64,000 nucleotides of DNA from Mercurialis annua (GCF_937616625.2 NC_065571.1:53739651-53803650), one strand, 5' to 3'. Counted from the first letter of the stretch, positions 37,284 to 51,406 are shown. Program-made: numbers and translations. Notes: generated from the letters alone by a model not told the origin.

Positions 37284-37962
37284 TAATACTATAAGAAATG
37301 AATATTATTTATAACATTTCCAATATATAAACCTAATAAAAAGGTCAAACTCTTTTAGGGTCTAACAATAAATGAGCTTACATAAATTTAGATAGAGAGT
37401 GAAGTCATCAAATTTATTTTCTAAATTTTTTAAGAGGGAATTCATTTTCTAATTTAAATCTGATTAATGATATAAAATTAATTAGTACTTTTCATTTAAA
37501 ATTAACTTTTCCCTTTTTAACATAAAAAAATAAATTAAATTAAATTAAAATAGAGTAAAATGTAATATTAAATAATAAAGACAAAATATAATTACGTTAA
37601 TAGTTAAAATTTTAGATTTAAATCGTTGTTAATTTATTGGTCTTACTAAGATTTCGAGACCTTAAAAATTATACGAGAGAAGCTACTTGATCTAGACAAT
37701 ATCTATAAATAAGTTAAATAAATAAAGAGTTATTATTTAAAAATTTAGTATTCTTTTACTTTAATTTAAATTATTTTTTTTATTTCAAAGAGTATTATTT
37801 TTAGATGTTTTAATAAACTATGGCTCACAAACACTTTTTGTTTATAAATAGATAATAAATATATTAAAAATGGGAAGGCAAAAGGAAGATAATTAAAAAG
37901 GCCAAAAAATGGGCCCCACAAAAGCCAAGTAAAGTAATACTATTGGTTTGAAAAATGGTTGT
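37284..37962. other. Upstream region of the first beta-galactosidase gene
   Basis: AT-rich DNA preceding the TATA box. No transposon boundary was recognised. GATGTGCC-like or hormone-type sites were not evident. Confidence 0.35.
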
Positions 37963-37970
37963 TATAAAAA
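37963..37970 (+). promoter_or_regulatory. TATA box of the first beta-galactosidase gene
   Basis: TATAAAAA lies 273 bases before the start codon. It is followed by a pyrimidine-rich leader starting around 37990-38010 (CTCTCTGCAACC and ACTTCTCCC), which fits a transcription start there and a leader of about 240 bases. Confidence 0.5.
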
Positions 37971-38242
37971 GCAGTTGCCTTAAACCCTCTCTGCAACCAA
38001 ATCTTAACTAAACTACACTCAACTTCTCCCAAAATACCAATCCACCATCACTTTATTTAATTCACATTTACTTCAAATTTCAAACTCTGCCACCTTTGCT
38101 TCTTTCTTTTTGTTTTTGCTCCTCAAAAGAATCAAATCCAACAAAATTAAAAGTTTCCATTCAAATTAAAAAAACCCAAATCTTTTTTATTTAAAAACTC
38201 AGTCACACATACAAATACTACAAACCCATTGTTCAGATAATC

Positions 38243-41200
38243 ATGTTAAACAGAGTCAAAATGACAAATAATATGTTCTTGATTTTGCTAATGTTCTTGT
38301 TTTCTTCATTGGTTTGTTCTGTAATGGCCACTGTTTCTTATGATCATAGAGCTATTATAATTAATGGGCAAAAAAGAATTCTTATTTCTGGCTCCATTCA
38401 CTATCCAAGAAGTACCCCTGAGGTAATTTTTAACTCAATGTAGTTCTTGGATTGTATTTTTTCAATTTTTGGTAAATTTTTTGATGTGGGTTGAGCTTAA
38501 ATTTTGATTATTTTTGTTGGGTTTTTGATGAATTTTTAGATGTGGCCTGATCTTATACAAAAGGCTAAAGATGGTGGCTTGGATGTTATACAAACTTATG
38601 TGTTTTGGAATGGCCATGAACCTTCTCCTGGAAATGTAATTTCAAATTGCATTTTAGTTTCAAAATTGTTTTTTATTTTTTTTTAAAGCTGATATATTTT
38701 TCATAATTTTTTGGAAAAACAGTATTATTTTGAAGATAGATATGATCTGGTCAAGTTTGTCAAGACAGTACAAGCAGCTGGACTTTATGTTCATCTCAGA
38801 ATTGGACCCTATGTTTGCGCTGAGTGGAACTTTGGGTATTGAAATTGTTTTAAAAACTTAAAATTTTGTTTATTATTTTTGCATTTTTGGTTCACTTACT
38901 CTGTTTTTGCTCTGTTTTTAAAACAGGGGATTTCCTGTATGGCTAAAATATGTTCCTGGTATTGAATTTAGAACAGACAACGGTCCATTCAAGGTTTGTT
39001 CTTTGGAAATTTTAATTTCCAAAAAAGCTAATTTTGTTCAAAATTTTCAATCTTGATTAATTTTATGATCTTTCGATAATTACAATGAAGGCGGCAATGC
39101 AAAAGTTCACAGAAAAAATTGTCAGCATGATGAAGTCAGAAAAGTTGTTTGAACCTCAAGGAGGTCCAATAATTCTTTCTCAGGTAAGAAAAAATAACCA
39201 AGATTGTAATTTTTCTTTCCTTAAATTCTTTTTAATTGGTCCATTAATAGTCAAATAAATACAATTTTCCTTTAAATGGATAAGGAATATTTTCATAATC
39301 AATCTTTTTCATTAGTCTAGAAATGGGTTTTAATTATTTGTTGATCAGATACCATTTATTACATGGTTTTAAAGTAGTTGGTTAAGTATCTTATTCTTTG
39401 TTTGTTTGTTTTAAAACAGATTGAAAATGAATTTGGACCAGTTGAGTGGGAGATTGGTGCACCAGGTAAAGCTTATACAAAATGGGCTGCTGACATGGCA
39501 ATAAAACTTGGCACTGGGGTCCCATGGGTCATGTGCAAGCAAGAGGATGCTCCTGATCCTATTGTGAGTTTTTTTTTTAATTTTCAACAAATTAATGGTA
39601 TCATAATCGTTGATATGTTTCATTCAATTTGATGGTAGGGTTTTCAATAATTTCTTGTCTTTTTTTCTTTTCCCTTTTTAAAATTTGATTTTTGAGTCTT
39701 ATTTTATGATAAATAATCGAAATGATTACGTGCAGATCGACACGTGTAACGGATTCTACTGTGAGAACTTTAAACCGAATAAGGATTACAAACCGAAAAT
39801 GTTTACGGAAAATTGGACTGGCTGGTAAGTCGTACGGATGATGCGAGTGTAGAGTCTCACTATACAAGTCATTGTAATATCTTATAATTTGTTTTATCTT
39901 CCTTCAGGTACACGGAATTTGGTGGTTCGGTTCCTAATAGGCCTGTCGAAGATTTGGCATTTTCGGTTGCACGGTTTATACAGAATGGAGGTTCATTCAT
40001 GAACTATTATATGGTAAGTTAACAACTTAATAGTTATATAATAATCAGCAATGAGAAGCTTGCTAATTTAGACTATTTTTTCCTTCAGTATCATGGAGGA
40101 ACTAATTTTGGCCGAACCTCTGCCGGTCTTTTTATTGCTACTAGCTACGATTATGATGCTCCACTTGATGAATATGGTATGTACTATAGAGTAGGTTGTG
40201 CTAAGCTTTTTATCTACCTACTGATAATTGCATATGCATATTAATGGCCCTACCTACTAAAAATGAGTACATACAACTTGGCTGATATTATCTTTTCTAA
40301 ATACAAGTATTTAAATATGTAGTCAGCCGGCGATTTAATGTCGAGTTTCCGATTTTTTATATATCAGGATTGACTAGGGATCCAAAGTGGGGACATTTGA
40401 GAGATTTACATAAAGCCATCAAGCTATGTGAACCTGCTTTAGTCTCTGTAGACCCTACTGTAAAATCACTTGGTAGTAATCAAGAGGTAAAGCTTAATTT
40501 CCATAGAGTAAAATTTAATAAGCATATATATGAAATTTGGATGAGGGAATCAAACACGAGACTCTCAGATCGAATTACAATGTAATAAATCTATTTCTCG
40601 CAGGCTCATGTATTCCAGTCAAAGTCGTCATGTGCAGCATTTTTGGCAAACTATGATACAAAGTACTCAGTGAAAGTCACGTTTGGAAATCGACAATACG
40701 ATTTACCACCTTGGTCTGTCAGCATTCTCCCTGATTGCAAGACTGCGGTTTTTAACACTGCAAGGGTAACACATTGCCTTTCTTTAGATTGGTCTAATCA
40801 CTGATTCTTTCTACTATTCTAGATTTCTAGTTTGACACTCAGAGATCAATTTTTTTGTGCAGCTCGGGGCGCAAAGCACACAGATGAAGATGACACCTGT
40901 CGGTGGTGCCCTTTCGTGGCAATCATTTATTGAAGAAGCAGCAAGTGGTTATACTGATGATACGACTACGCTGGAAGGCTTGCAGGAGCAAATAAATGTC
41001 ACGAGAGATGCTTCGGATTATTTATGGTATATGACAAAGTGAGTACATGATCATTATAGCCTTACCATCACTATATATGTGTGTGTGATTTGCTTGCTTA
41101 TGAAATTATTCTTTGCTCTTTCAGTGTGAATATAGATTCTGATGAAGGATTTTTGAAGAACGGAGAGAATCCTCTTCTCACCGTCTTTTCAGCTGGCCAT

Positions 41201-42945
41201 TCATTGCACGTTTTCATCAATGGCCAACTAGCAGGTGAATATTGCTGATCCAATTGTGTTAAACACGTTCTTGACATTACATTGGTGCTAAAAATTCATT
41301 CTATCTTGTGGTAGGAAATGTTTATGGATCGTTGGAGAATCCGAAGATAACATTTAGCCAGAATGTGAAGTTGACCGCCGGTACTAACAAGATTTCTTTG
41401 TTAAGTGTTGCTGTTGGGCTTCCGGTTAGTTTTCTCTCACAAACTATGTTGCATGGAAACTTCTCAGGTCCTAAGTCCTTGTAAAAAAATATTGTTTTCT
41501 TGTTTTCTGTTTCAATGTTTTTCTGTCATTTCAGTGTTTTCATTTCCGTACCACATAGCTGACAAACTATGTTATTTGTTCTCAAATTCTAATCTCATCT
41601 GGGCTAATCTCAGAACGTCGGCGTGCACTTTGAAAAATGGAATACTGGAGTTTTAGGTCCGGTCACATTGAAGGGTTTGAACGAGGGTACAAGAGACCTC
41701 TCGAGTTGGAAATGGTCATACAAGGTGTGTTTCCCTGCTTCACATGCTTCTATTTTTCCTTCTGTTTCACCATCTTACTCATTTCCATGCTCATGAGCAG
41801 ATTGGTCTGAAAGGTGAAGCTTTAAGCCTTCATACCGTCACAGGGAGTTCATCCGTCGAATGGGTGGAAGGATCACTAGTAGCTAAAAAACAACCACTGA
41901 CATGGTATAAGGTGGGTTAAGGCTTCATTCTTTATCTATACACTGTACTCAATTACTTAGTATTCGGGTTACGCAATTGTTTGTTAGTTTTGATTAATGC
42001 TGCAATATTTGTAGGCAACATTTGATTCACCAGAAGGGAATGAGCCACTAGCCTTAGATATGAGTAGCATGGGAAAAGGCGAAATATGGGTAAATGGTAA
42101 AAGTATTGGACGCCATTGGCCGGGTTATATAGCTCGTGGTGGCTGCAGTGCTTGTAACTATGCCGGAACTTACGATGATAAGAAATGCCGAAGTAATTGT
42201 GGAGAACCCTCTCAAAGATGGTGAGAAAATCTTTCATTGTCTGTTATTTCTCGATCTGCAGATACCGATGAACGCTAATGAGATTACTCGCAGGTACCAT
42301 GTTCCGCGCTCATGGCTGAATCCGGGCGGGAATTTGTTAGTTGTTTTTGAAGAATGGGGTGGGGAAACAAGCGGAATATCTTTGGTTAAAAGAAGTACAG
42401 CAAGTGTTTGTGCTGATATATATGAGGGACAACCAGAACTGAAGAACTGGCAGATGGTAGCCTTAGGCAAACTTGATCATCTCCAACCTAAAGCTCATTT
42501 GTGGTGTCCTACTGGTCAGAAAATATCGAAAATCAAGTTTGCTAGCTACGGAATGCCTCAAGGAACATGCGGTAGTTTCCGAGAGAGCAATTGTCATGCC
42601 CACAAGTCATATGATGCTTTTGACAAGGTACACTAACTGCTAAAACAGTTTTACTTTTATTGCAATAAAACTCATCGAGTCATCATTTCCATTTCCGGAA
42701 ACTCTTCTGAAATGCCAAAAATTTATGTTTGTAACTTACTCTTATAAAATTCTGCTTCAGCATTTTCATTTCCATGCTACATCTTATATATCAGACTCGG
42801 CTTGACAGGACTAACATTTTGAGTTCTGTTGCAGAAATGTGTCGGAAAGCAGTCTTGCTCGGTAACTGTGGCGGCTGAAGTTTTCGGAGGAGATCCTTGT
42901 CCTGATGCCTCAAAAAAGCTTTCAGTTGAGGCTGTTTGCAACTGA
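38243..42945 (+). CDS. BGAL: Beta-galactosidase, GH35, with C-terminal lectin domain (BGAL1-like), upstream copy
   Basis: Nineteen exons: 38243-38422, 38540-38635, 38723-38835, 38927-38993, 39091-39183, 39420-39563, 39736-39824, 39908-40013, 40089-40176, 40368-40486, 40604-40765, 40863-41038, 41125-41234, 41315-41424, 41614-41724, 41801-41911, 42015-42220, 42294-42627, 42835-42945. All joins keep frame; the product is 841 residues, normal for the lectin-bearing subgroup. Residues 1-29 form a signal peptide, so the enzyme is secreted to the cell wall. The GH35 signature [14 protein letters not shown] contains the presumed acid/base Glu187. The presumed nucleophile is Glu256 in [17 protein letters not shown] is also present. 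The last 85-90 residues (from PKAHLWC) are a Cys-rich SUEL-type galactose-binding lectin domain. It should remove terminal beta-galactose from wall galactans or arabinogalactans. A second in-frame Met at 38261 is an alternative start. Confidence 0.95.
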
Positions 42946-43898
42946 AGTTTGATCGGGAAACAATCATACGTTACCAAATAAATGAAATCTCAGATTGCTT
43001 CATCTTTAGTACATAAAAGATTTATTACAGCATTTGTAAGGTTGCAAGATCTTACCACAATACAGTTTCAGAACAGTTTTGGCGAAGCCGAAACGTAGGT
43101 CATTCGTCATCGTGTACATAGAGAAGCCATTAATTTGTGAAATACAGCTTCATACATCAAAGTTTAGGCATATTTTTTAATCTGCTACAAAATTATAGTC
43201 CTAATTAGCTGCTGATATTCTGATACATGTAATGTAAGTAAGCTTTTAGCTTACTGAAGTTGTACTTCTACTGTATAAGTGAAATTATATTTCTATTTTG
43301 AGAATATAAATTTTTAAGAGAATAATGCAGCATTTAGATTGTTGTCAATCATCGTTCTTGATCTCTTCTATACTGAAGTTATTATAAATTCTTGTTATAA
43401 TTCATCTATTAGAGCTACTACATAAGGATATGTTACTAAAAATATTTTAATTTGTCTGCATAACTAACACAAACAAGCAGTCAAGCAGTGGCATAACCAC
43501 AAATTTAATGAAGGGGGACAAAAATTTAAGGTCTGACCAAAAAGCTAATATTTTTTTCATTTTTTTGTTTATATCTATTAAAACCAATGTTATAATTCTA
43601 TAGCAATCTGACAAATCTGCTGGAAAACTATCCCATTTTTAAAAATGTATTTAATTTGACCTACATGGCAATTGAATGTGTTTTTTAAACAAGAAAAGAA
43701 AAGAAGAGTTGTCAATGTGAATGTCACATTGTTCGAATAAATTAATTTAAGAAATATTACATTGATTTAAAAATCATATAGATTTCCAATAAATTGACCA
43801 AATTGGGATAAATTTTTCACACTTATAGTGTTTGAAAAAAAAATTAGAAAGTGAAAAAAAAATCGACATTTTAGCATCATAAAAATTTAAACCTTATC
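42946..43898. other. 3' flank of the first beta-galactosidase gene
   Basis: Begins with the presumed 3' untranslated region (an AATAAA lies at about 42977-42982). The text around 43495-43560 (GTGGCATAACCACAAATTTA, GAAGGGGGACAAAAATTT) looks like a decayed repeat end. No gene. Confidence 0.4.
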
Positions 43899-44082
43899 AA
43901 TGGTGGTTAGTCCAAGTGGTAAGCGGTTTGGTATCGCTTAAGTAAAGTCTCAAGTTCGAGTCTTGTGAATGCATAAAATTCCTACTGGCAGACTCACACA
44001 CCATGCTAGATGCGCGACGCGGACCGGATCCGGATTAGTCAGGACGAAGTCTTGGAAACCGGATAGACTAACCAAAAAAAGA
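43899..44082 (+). mobile_element. tRNA-derived SINE (Au-like)
   Basis: The 5' part carries a Pol III A-box-like TTAGTCCAAGTGG and a B box GTTCGAGTC about 40 bases later. The 3' part reads GGATTAGTCAGGACGAAGTC, then GGATAGACTAACC, then an A-rich tail. This layout and 3' motif match the Au-SINE family of plants. About 184 bases. No clear target duplication was found. Confidence 0.7.
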
Positions 44083-46102
44083 GGATTTCGACCAAATCTT
44101 AATCAATACAATTTGTTTTTGCAACCGTACTAACATGTGATACTGAATCCATTGTCACTCAAGGTCTTTTATTATTGGTTCTTTTAAAAAATCTAACAAG
44201 TTTTTTTTATCCATAATCAAACATTTGTTAATTAAAATTAAAATCAAAATCAAAATTTTATAAAATCTATGAAGTCATAATTTTTGTATGCATCAATCTT
44301 GATCTACCAATGTAGGAATGAATATTTTTCTTTCTAAATTTCAATTTCACAAAGTGAATTTTTGTACATCAATTTCCATTCATCTTTAAATCATTGTAAA
44401 CTGTAACTTTTGAATTACTGAGTTTCAATTATTTTTTTATTTTATTCGTAATTAGAGACAAAAAAACTACCTCTTAATCTTAGCTATCGCACCGTAAACC
44501 GGCGAACAACAAGCCCAGCCTGTCAGACGACGACTTCTTCAATTATTAGATTATATTAGCCACCTATCCCAGAATGAAATGGGATGGCCACCAAGAGATC
44601 GACACTATTCAAAAGTTGTCACTCAAATTAAATTGATTTAACCTATTTTAAGATTCCTGAACTTTCTAATTTTTTTTAATTTCGTTCCTATGCTTTTTTG
44701 TTTTTTTACTTGATTTTTGTACTTTTAGAAACAGTTTTATAAAGTCATTCTATTTTTTTACTTAGTCCTTATACTTTCAAAAACAACAGTTTTATTTGGT
44801 CCTTAAGAGTGCATCACATTTCCACATTTTTGTTAATAGAAAAATTTCATAAAACTGTTTTCTCAAGTATAAAATATTGCTGAATATTTTATAAAACAGT
44901 TTTAAATTTTTTATTTTCTTCGCAATATGCACACCAGTTGAATAGCTTGCGGAAAAGAAAATATTGCTGGGATTACTAGAAATTGTATAGGCACAATGAT
45001 TGAATACTTACCTTCAAGAACAGGATTCCAACTTTATATTTTTTAGTTACAAATTTTTCTATTGAAGAGATGACGTTTTGAAAGTCTCTAAGGTATATGT
45101 AATGATTGATAGTTACTGCTTTATAGATCAGAAATCAAAAATTGGAAGTAGAATTTCATACGTAATGCAATTTAATAAAGAAAAAACAGTTAATCATCTT
45201 TAAATATATGGAGTGAAAGCAACCTTTAACATACATATATTTCGTGACTATTAATTTTCTTCAAACTATGATTTATACAATATAGTAAATAATATAATTA
45301 TTTATTTTGATTAATTATATATTCATATTCCCACTACTTGTGCATCTCTTGATCTTAACTACTATAATATTAATTAATTAATTTTTTGATTCAATTTTAG
45401 AGATTCTTAATCAATTTTAATTTGTCTCCTAATCAAAACAAATTCATAATGATAGGAATTGATGAACAAATTAATGGCTATATTATTTTTTTATTCACTT
45501 GCGCGTTCTACGTGGTGCATGACATTGCATACATATATTATGGGAGATTTAGTCAATATAACAACCTACTTGTACCCATCAATTTTTAAATTTGTTATGT
45601 GGTATATTTGTTAATTGTAATGTGTGAAATGGTTGTTATATTTGGTGGATAATAATCAATAGTTTTAGAATAATAAACAAATTTAAAGTCAAAATATCAA
45701 TGATTTTAGGATAATTAACCGATTAAAAGTCAATTTTAAGCCAAATTAATTAGTTAATATGTACATGTCCTGATCAAATAAATTACTTAATTTAGCAATT
45801 ACAAGGGGTTTTTTCTTATCCAAGTAACAAGCAAAAGAATAGCATTTCAATTGACTGATGTATATTTTTTAGACTAGTGGAGATAATTAGTTACTAATAG
45901 TGCTTAATATAGATGTTAATGTATCCTGTCATGTTTAATTGCTACATATAATGGATAAGAATATGAGATAAGCATTAGTGTATTTTTAAACAAGCGAGTC
46001 TAAATTTAAAAATGTCTTTTTCATATAAATTGATTAAATTTTGAGCAATAGATAATTAAACAAAGATGTTCCTTATTAAACTATCCATTCTTCAAATGTT
46101 GC
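44083..46102. other. Intergenic DNA between the two beta-galactosidase genes
   Basis: AT-rich. Around 44640-44900 the text (TTGATTTTTGTACTTTTAG, TTAGTCCTTATACTTTC, AAAACAGTTTTATAAAG) looks like the end of a decayed repeat. The last few hundred bases hold the promoter of the second gene. No additional exon was found. Confidence 0.4.
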
Positions 46103-46110
46103 TATAAAAG
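46103..46110 (+). promoter_or_regulatory. TATA box of the second beta-galactosidase gene
   Basis: TATAAAAG lies 84 bases before the second unit's start codon, implying a much shorter leader (about 50-60 bases) than that of the upstream copy. Confidence 0.55.
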
Positions 46111-46193
46111 AAGACCTACAAACAATATTCCAAGAACTTGCATCAACAAAGAAAAAAAAAGTTTAATTTAAGAGATCGAAAAACTAGTGCAAA

Positions 46194-49100
46194 ATGTTAA
46201 GTAACAATTGGTTGATATTGGTACCATTGTTTTTAACTTCATGGGTTTGTTATACCACAGCTACTGTTTGGTATGATCATAAAGCTATAACTATCAATGG
46301 CCAAAGAAGAATTCTAATCTCAGGATCTATTCATTACCCCAGAAGCACACCTGAGGTACACATCATTTCTTACTACTAGCTACTACTTTACGGAAAATTC
46401 TTATCTAAACCCGGTTTATACATTTTTGTTTCTTTTTAATAGTTTGTTTGATTCAACTGTTCGATAGCTACGGTTTAAAATTCTTTATTTCAGCTGTTTG
46501 ATCACCCGGTCTACGTTATTTTTGTGTTTTTATAAGAGTTTTTTTAATTCAACTGTTGTTGCTACTATTACGAGTCGTTAAAACTTTTCAACACCTCTTT
46601 TCAATAGCTCCAAATTTTTTAATTCAAATGTTTGATCAGCTTCCAATCTCCTCCGACCTCTAGACCAAATATGATCTGAGTTTTTGAGAAATCATTTTAA
46701 AATGTTTAAAAGTTTGTTAAAGTGGTTAGTTTGTCAATTCTTTTGAAAGATGCCATCACCTAATTGGCTAAAATTGTAAAATCCATTATGCACTTTCCCT
46801 AACCAGCAATACTGATACCTAAAAACTTAGGTCACATAGTTAGAAGCCAAAAATTAAAATGCAAGAACCAAGATTATAATATTATTCAAACTTTTTGGTC
46901 ACTTTTTGATTGAATGGTTTTTTTTCTTTCTCTATAGATGTGGCCAAGTCTGATTCAGAAAGCTAAAGAAGGAGGCTTAGATGTGATACAAACTTATGTG
47001 TTCTGGAATGGACACGAACCTAATCAAGGACAAGTAATTCAACATCATCATAAATTAATATTCTTCTCTGTTTAAACTTTAATGGTTATTAGGTACGAGT
47101 AACTAATAGAAATTTTTTAATCTTTGTCAAAAAAAAAACAGTATTATTTTCAGGACAGGTATGATCTAGTGAGGTTCATCAAATTAGTACAGCAAGCGGG
47201 TCTCTATGTTAATCTCCGAATTGGACCTTACGTTTGCGCTGAATGGAACTACGGGTACTTAAATGAAACTATATAATATTTAAGTTTGCTTTAAAAATGA
47301 GAAAAATATTAGAAATTTTTATATTTACAAGGTTTTGTGAATTTCTTGTTCAGGGGATTTCCTATGTGGCTAAAGTATGTCCCTGGTATTGAATTTAGAA
47401 CTGATAATGGACCTTTCAAGGTTAGTTCATAATCTTTTTGTGTTTTTTAATTACAAAGTTGAGTACCATTTTGTTTAATCTCTTTGTTTCCAATAATATA
47501 ATTAACCAAATTTATTTGATACTGAATTTTGATGAAGGCTGCAATGCAAAAGTTTGTTACGTATATTGTCGATATGATGAAGGGACAAAGATTGTTTCAG
47601 ACTCAAGGCGGTCCCATAATTCTCTCTCAGGTAAAAAAATTAACCTAATTAGAGTTGAATTTATAGCTTATGGTAATGTTCTCTTCAATTAGTCAATAAA
47701 AGCTGCTCAAATAATTGTTTTAATTTTTCTAATTTAACAGATAGAAAATGAATACGGACCAGTGGAATGGACAATCGGTGCTCCGGGCAAAGCTTACACA
47801 AAATGGGCGGCTGCAATGGCAGTTGGTCTTAATACAGGAGTCCCATGGATCATGTGCAAGCAAGAGACTGCTCCTGATCCAATTGTAAGTTCCGTTATAA
47901 TCGACTCATGTTCGAAAGTAAAAATACTGAAACAAAAAACATCACTTTTCATAAGAATATCTTTATAGATATAGAATTTTGAAATTATAGAAGCATTCTC
48001 AGAAATGAAAAAAGCCAAAATATAAAACTCGAGAAGTTGCAGTAAAACATTGCTCATGTTTCTTGTTTCTTCTATCTGATGATGTGCAGATTGATACCTG
48101 CAATGGATTCTACTGTGAAGGCTACAAACCAAATAATATCAATAAACCCAAAATGTGGACGGAAAATTGGACTGGCTGGTAAGTAACAGAATGACATATA
48201 TGCTAAATTTGACCCTTTTTGTTAATATAAATGTGTTTTCATTTGAAATGTTATTCTAAAAGAGTTATGATGATGCTATCAGGTATACAGAATTTGGTGC
48301 TGCAGTTCCTTATAGACCTGCGGAAGATACAGCATTTTCAGTTGCAAGGTTTTTTGCAGCCGGGGGTTCATTTGTAAATTATTATATGGTATGAACAAAT
48401 TTCTAAGTAGATTTCAGTCATTTGGCGTATTATTGTCGAATTTAACAAATTTTGGTTCATGTGCAGTATCATGGAGGAACCAATTTTGACAGAACTGCAG
48501 GCCTTTTCATGGCCACTAGCTACGATTATGACGCACCTCTAGATGAATACGGTAATGCTTTGCTCGAGCAAGCAGGAAATTTTCTTCTTTTTTGTATATT
48601 CTTCGTGTTTTCGCCTTCTTAGTTTTTGTTCTATCCAAACATGCATATCCTACAAAATCAAAACACTTTCATACAACATTATTAAAAACTCCAAATACAC
48701 TTAATTCAAGCATAACATATCTGTATAAACAACACATCACTAATTGCCAAACCAAAAGTTTCAAAGCTGATATAGTAAAATTACATATTTATTTCTGAAC
48801 CAGGATTACCACATGATCCAAAGTGGGGACATTTGAGAGACCTTCACAGAGTGCTCAAGCAGAGTCAGGCTGCTCTAGTATCAGTAGATCCTCAAATTAT
48901 ATCACTTGGTAAAAACCAAGAGGTAAAACCAAATCCAAAAATAGCAAGATGTAGATAGAATTTCTTACTTTGGTTTTCTTTCTAATCTGTGTAATTGTTT
49001 TCAGGCTCATGTGTTCCAATCAAAGGCAGGATGTGCAGCATTCTTGGCAAACTACGACTCCCAATATGGTGCAAACGTTAACTTCTGGACTAAACCATAT

Positions 49101-51406
49101 TGGCTACCGCGTTGGTCTATCAGTATTCTCCCTGATTGCAAGACTGTAGTTTTTAACACTGCAAAGGTAAGAAATACCCTTTTGCTTCCTCTCAATATTT
49201 AAGTTCTTCATACTATTTAATAGAATATAATTTTTAATACTTTCTGCTGATTTTTGTACAGATGAGTGCCCAAAGCACACAGATGTGGATGATGCCTACT
49301 GGAACTAAATTTTCTTGGCAGTCACACATTGATGAAATTCCCACTGGTTTTGCACCTGGTACATTTACCAAAGATGGCCTTTGGGAGCAGAAGTTTGTTA
49401 CAGGAGATAAAACAGATTACCTGTGGTACATGACAAAGTAAGTATTTTATGCATACAGTCTAATCATTAGTTCACCTTCTATTAGGCAGTAACTATGTTG
49501 CCCGAAAATATAAATGCTGAAAGGAACATGTTGAAATAGATACAGGGAAACAACATTTTTTAAAAGAAGTGGTTATAAATATAAAGTTTTGGAATCTCAG
49601 AAGTATTTGCGGGAAGAAAAAAAAAAGAAACTTCGAAACGTAGTACTCCACCAATTTTGTACAACATAGGACAGAAAGGTAGAAGAAGAGGAAAAGAAAA
49701 AGGGTAAAATCAGTGTGTATTTGCTGATTTTTGAACAATGTTTTGGTCTTACAGTGTGAATATAAATGCAAATGAAGGATTTTTGAGGGCTGGAAAATCT
49801 CCTCTTCTTACAGTTGCTTCAGCTGGCCATGTTTTGCATGTTTTCATCAATTATAAACTAGCAGGTTACTCTTATAACCATCTTCTTAATTGAATAAACA
49901 CTTTGCTACGTTCATCTTCTGCTAACTCATCAGCTAACTCTAATTACAGGAACTGTATATGGGTCGTTAGAGAATCCTAGGACAACATTTAGTCAGAATG
50001 TGCATTTAGTAGGTGGTGTTAACAGAATTGCTTTGTTAAGTGCTACAGTCGGTCTTGCGGTTAGCACTTTCACTTTTCTAATTTCTATTTGCTTCCTTGA
50101 CATCAGTTAAAGCAGAATTAACCACTATATTGTCTTATCATTGATGTCAGAATGTGGGTACACATTTCGATACATGGAATGTTGGGGTTCTAGGTCCAGT
50201 CACATTGCAAGGTCTGAATCAAGGAACACTAGATATGACAAAATGGAAATGGTCTTACAAGGTTTGTTATGGCCAGTTTTCTTTCTCTACCAAAATTAAT
50301 CCTCAATTTTTTCAATTGCAAAAATGCTAACTTGACGAAACTAAGCAGATTGGTCTCAAAGGTGAAGATTTGAAACTCTATTCGGGAGCTTCAGCAGTTG
50401 CTTGGTCTCAAGGAGCACAATTGGCTAAAGGAACACCAATGACATGGTACAAGGTAAAAGTTAATTCTTGACAACTGAATACCTGATTTCCATTTTGTTT
50501 TATTTTGGCACTAAGAATTCAACTAACAATAGTGAAAACATATATTTCAGACTTACTTTGAGGCGCCACCAGGAAACGATCCGTTAGGTTTAGATATGTA
50601 CACCATGAGTAAGGGTCAGATATTCGTAAATGGACGCAGTGTAGGACGACATTGGCCTGCATATAAAGCAAAAGGTAACTGTAATGATTGCGATTATGCT
50701 GGAACCTATGGAGATCAGAAATGTAGATCTAAATGTGGACAGCCATCTCAACAATGGTAAGGAAATCATTACCAGCTTTGTTTTGACTTTCTTGAGTTAA
50801 TCAGAGCAAAATTGGAAAAATCTTGACAATGACATTGATCTCAGGTATCATGTTCCACGCTCATGGCTGAAGCCAACAGGAAATATATTAGTTGTATTTG
50901 AAGAAATGGGTGGTGATCCTAATGGAATTTCTTTGCTAAAGAGAGTTGTAGGAAGTGTTTGTGCTGATATAGATGATGACCAGCCAGAAATGAAAAGCTG
51001 GACGGAGAACATACCAGTCAAACCCAAAGCCCATTTGTGGTGTCCTCCAGGGAAGAAATTCTCTAAGGTCATCTTTGCCAGCTATGGATGGCCCCAAGGA
51101 AGATGCGGTTCCTATCGGCAAGGGAAGTGCCACGCACAAAAGTCATGGGACCCTTTCACAAGGGTATGTATATCAACCAACCAATCATGACATTCTTTGC
51201 CATATTCTGATCCAAATCATGTTCTCTTCCGAGTTTAAAGTCATTTAGAGGTTTCACTTTCATTAACAGCTTTTTTTTATGTAATTCTCTTGCAGGACTG
51301 TCTTGGAAAACCATCATGCGATGTACTTGTGGCTCCCGAAAATTTTGGAGGGGACCCATGTCCAGGAAGTACAAAGAGACTCTCAGTCCAACTTCAGTGC
51401 AGCTGA
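46194..51406 (+). CDS. BGAL: Beta-galactosidase, GH35, with C-terminal lectin domain, downstream tandem copy
   Basis: Nineteen exons: 46194-46355, 46938-47033, 47142-47254, 47354-47420, 47538-47630, 47741-47884, 48090-48178, 48283-48388, 48467-48551, 48804-48922, 49005-49166, 49262-49437, 49755-49864, 49950-50059, 50151-50261, 50349-50453, 50551-50756, 50845-51163, 51296-51406. The product is 827 residues. Its splice sites match the upstream copy one for one; only exons 1, 9, 16 and 18 differ in length. Signal peptide at residues 1-23 or so; [14 protein letters not shown] holds presumed acid/base Glu181, and TENWTGWY holds presumed nucleophile Glu250. The lectin domain starts at [12 protein letters not shown]. 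Differences from the upstream copy include [10 protein letters not shown] for [11 protein letters not shown] and [11 protein letters not shown] for [11 protein letters not shown], so substrate range may have shifted. Likely secreted wall enzyme. Confidence 0.95.

Noticed and set aside
47438..47692. 84-codon frame overlapping exon 5 of the second beta-galactosidase
   Set aside because: It is an out-of-frame or intron-spanning shadow of the real exon 47538-47630.
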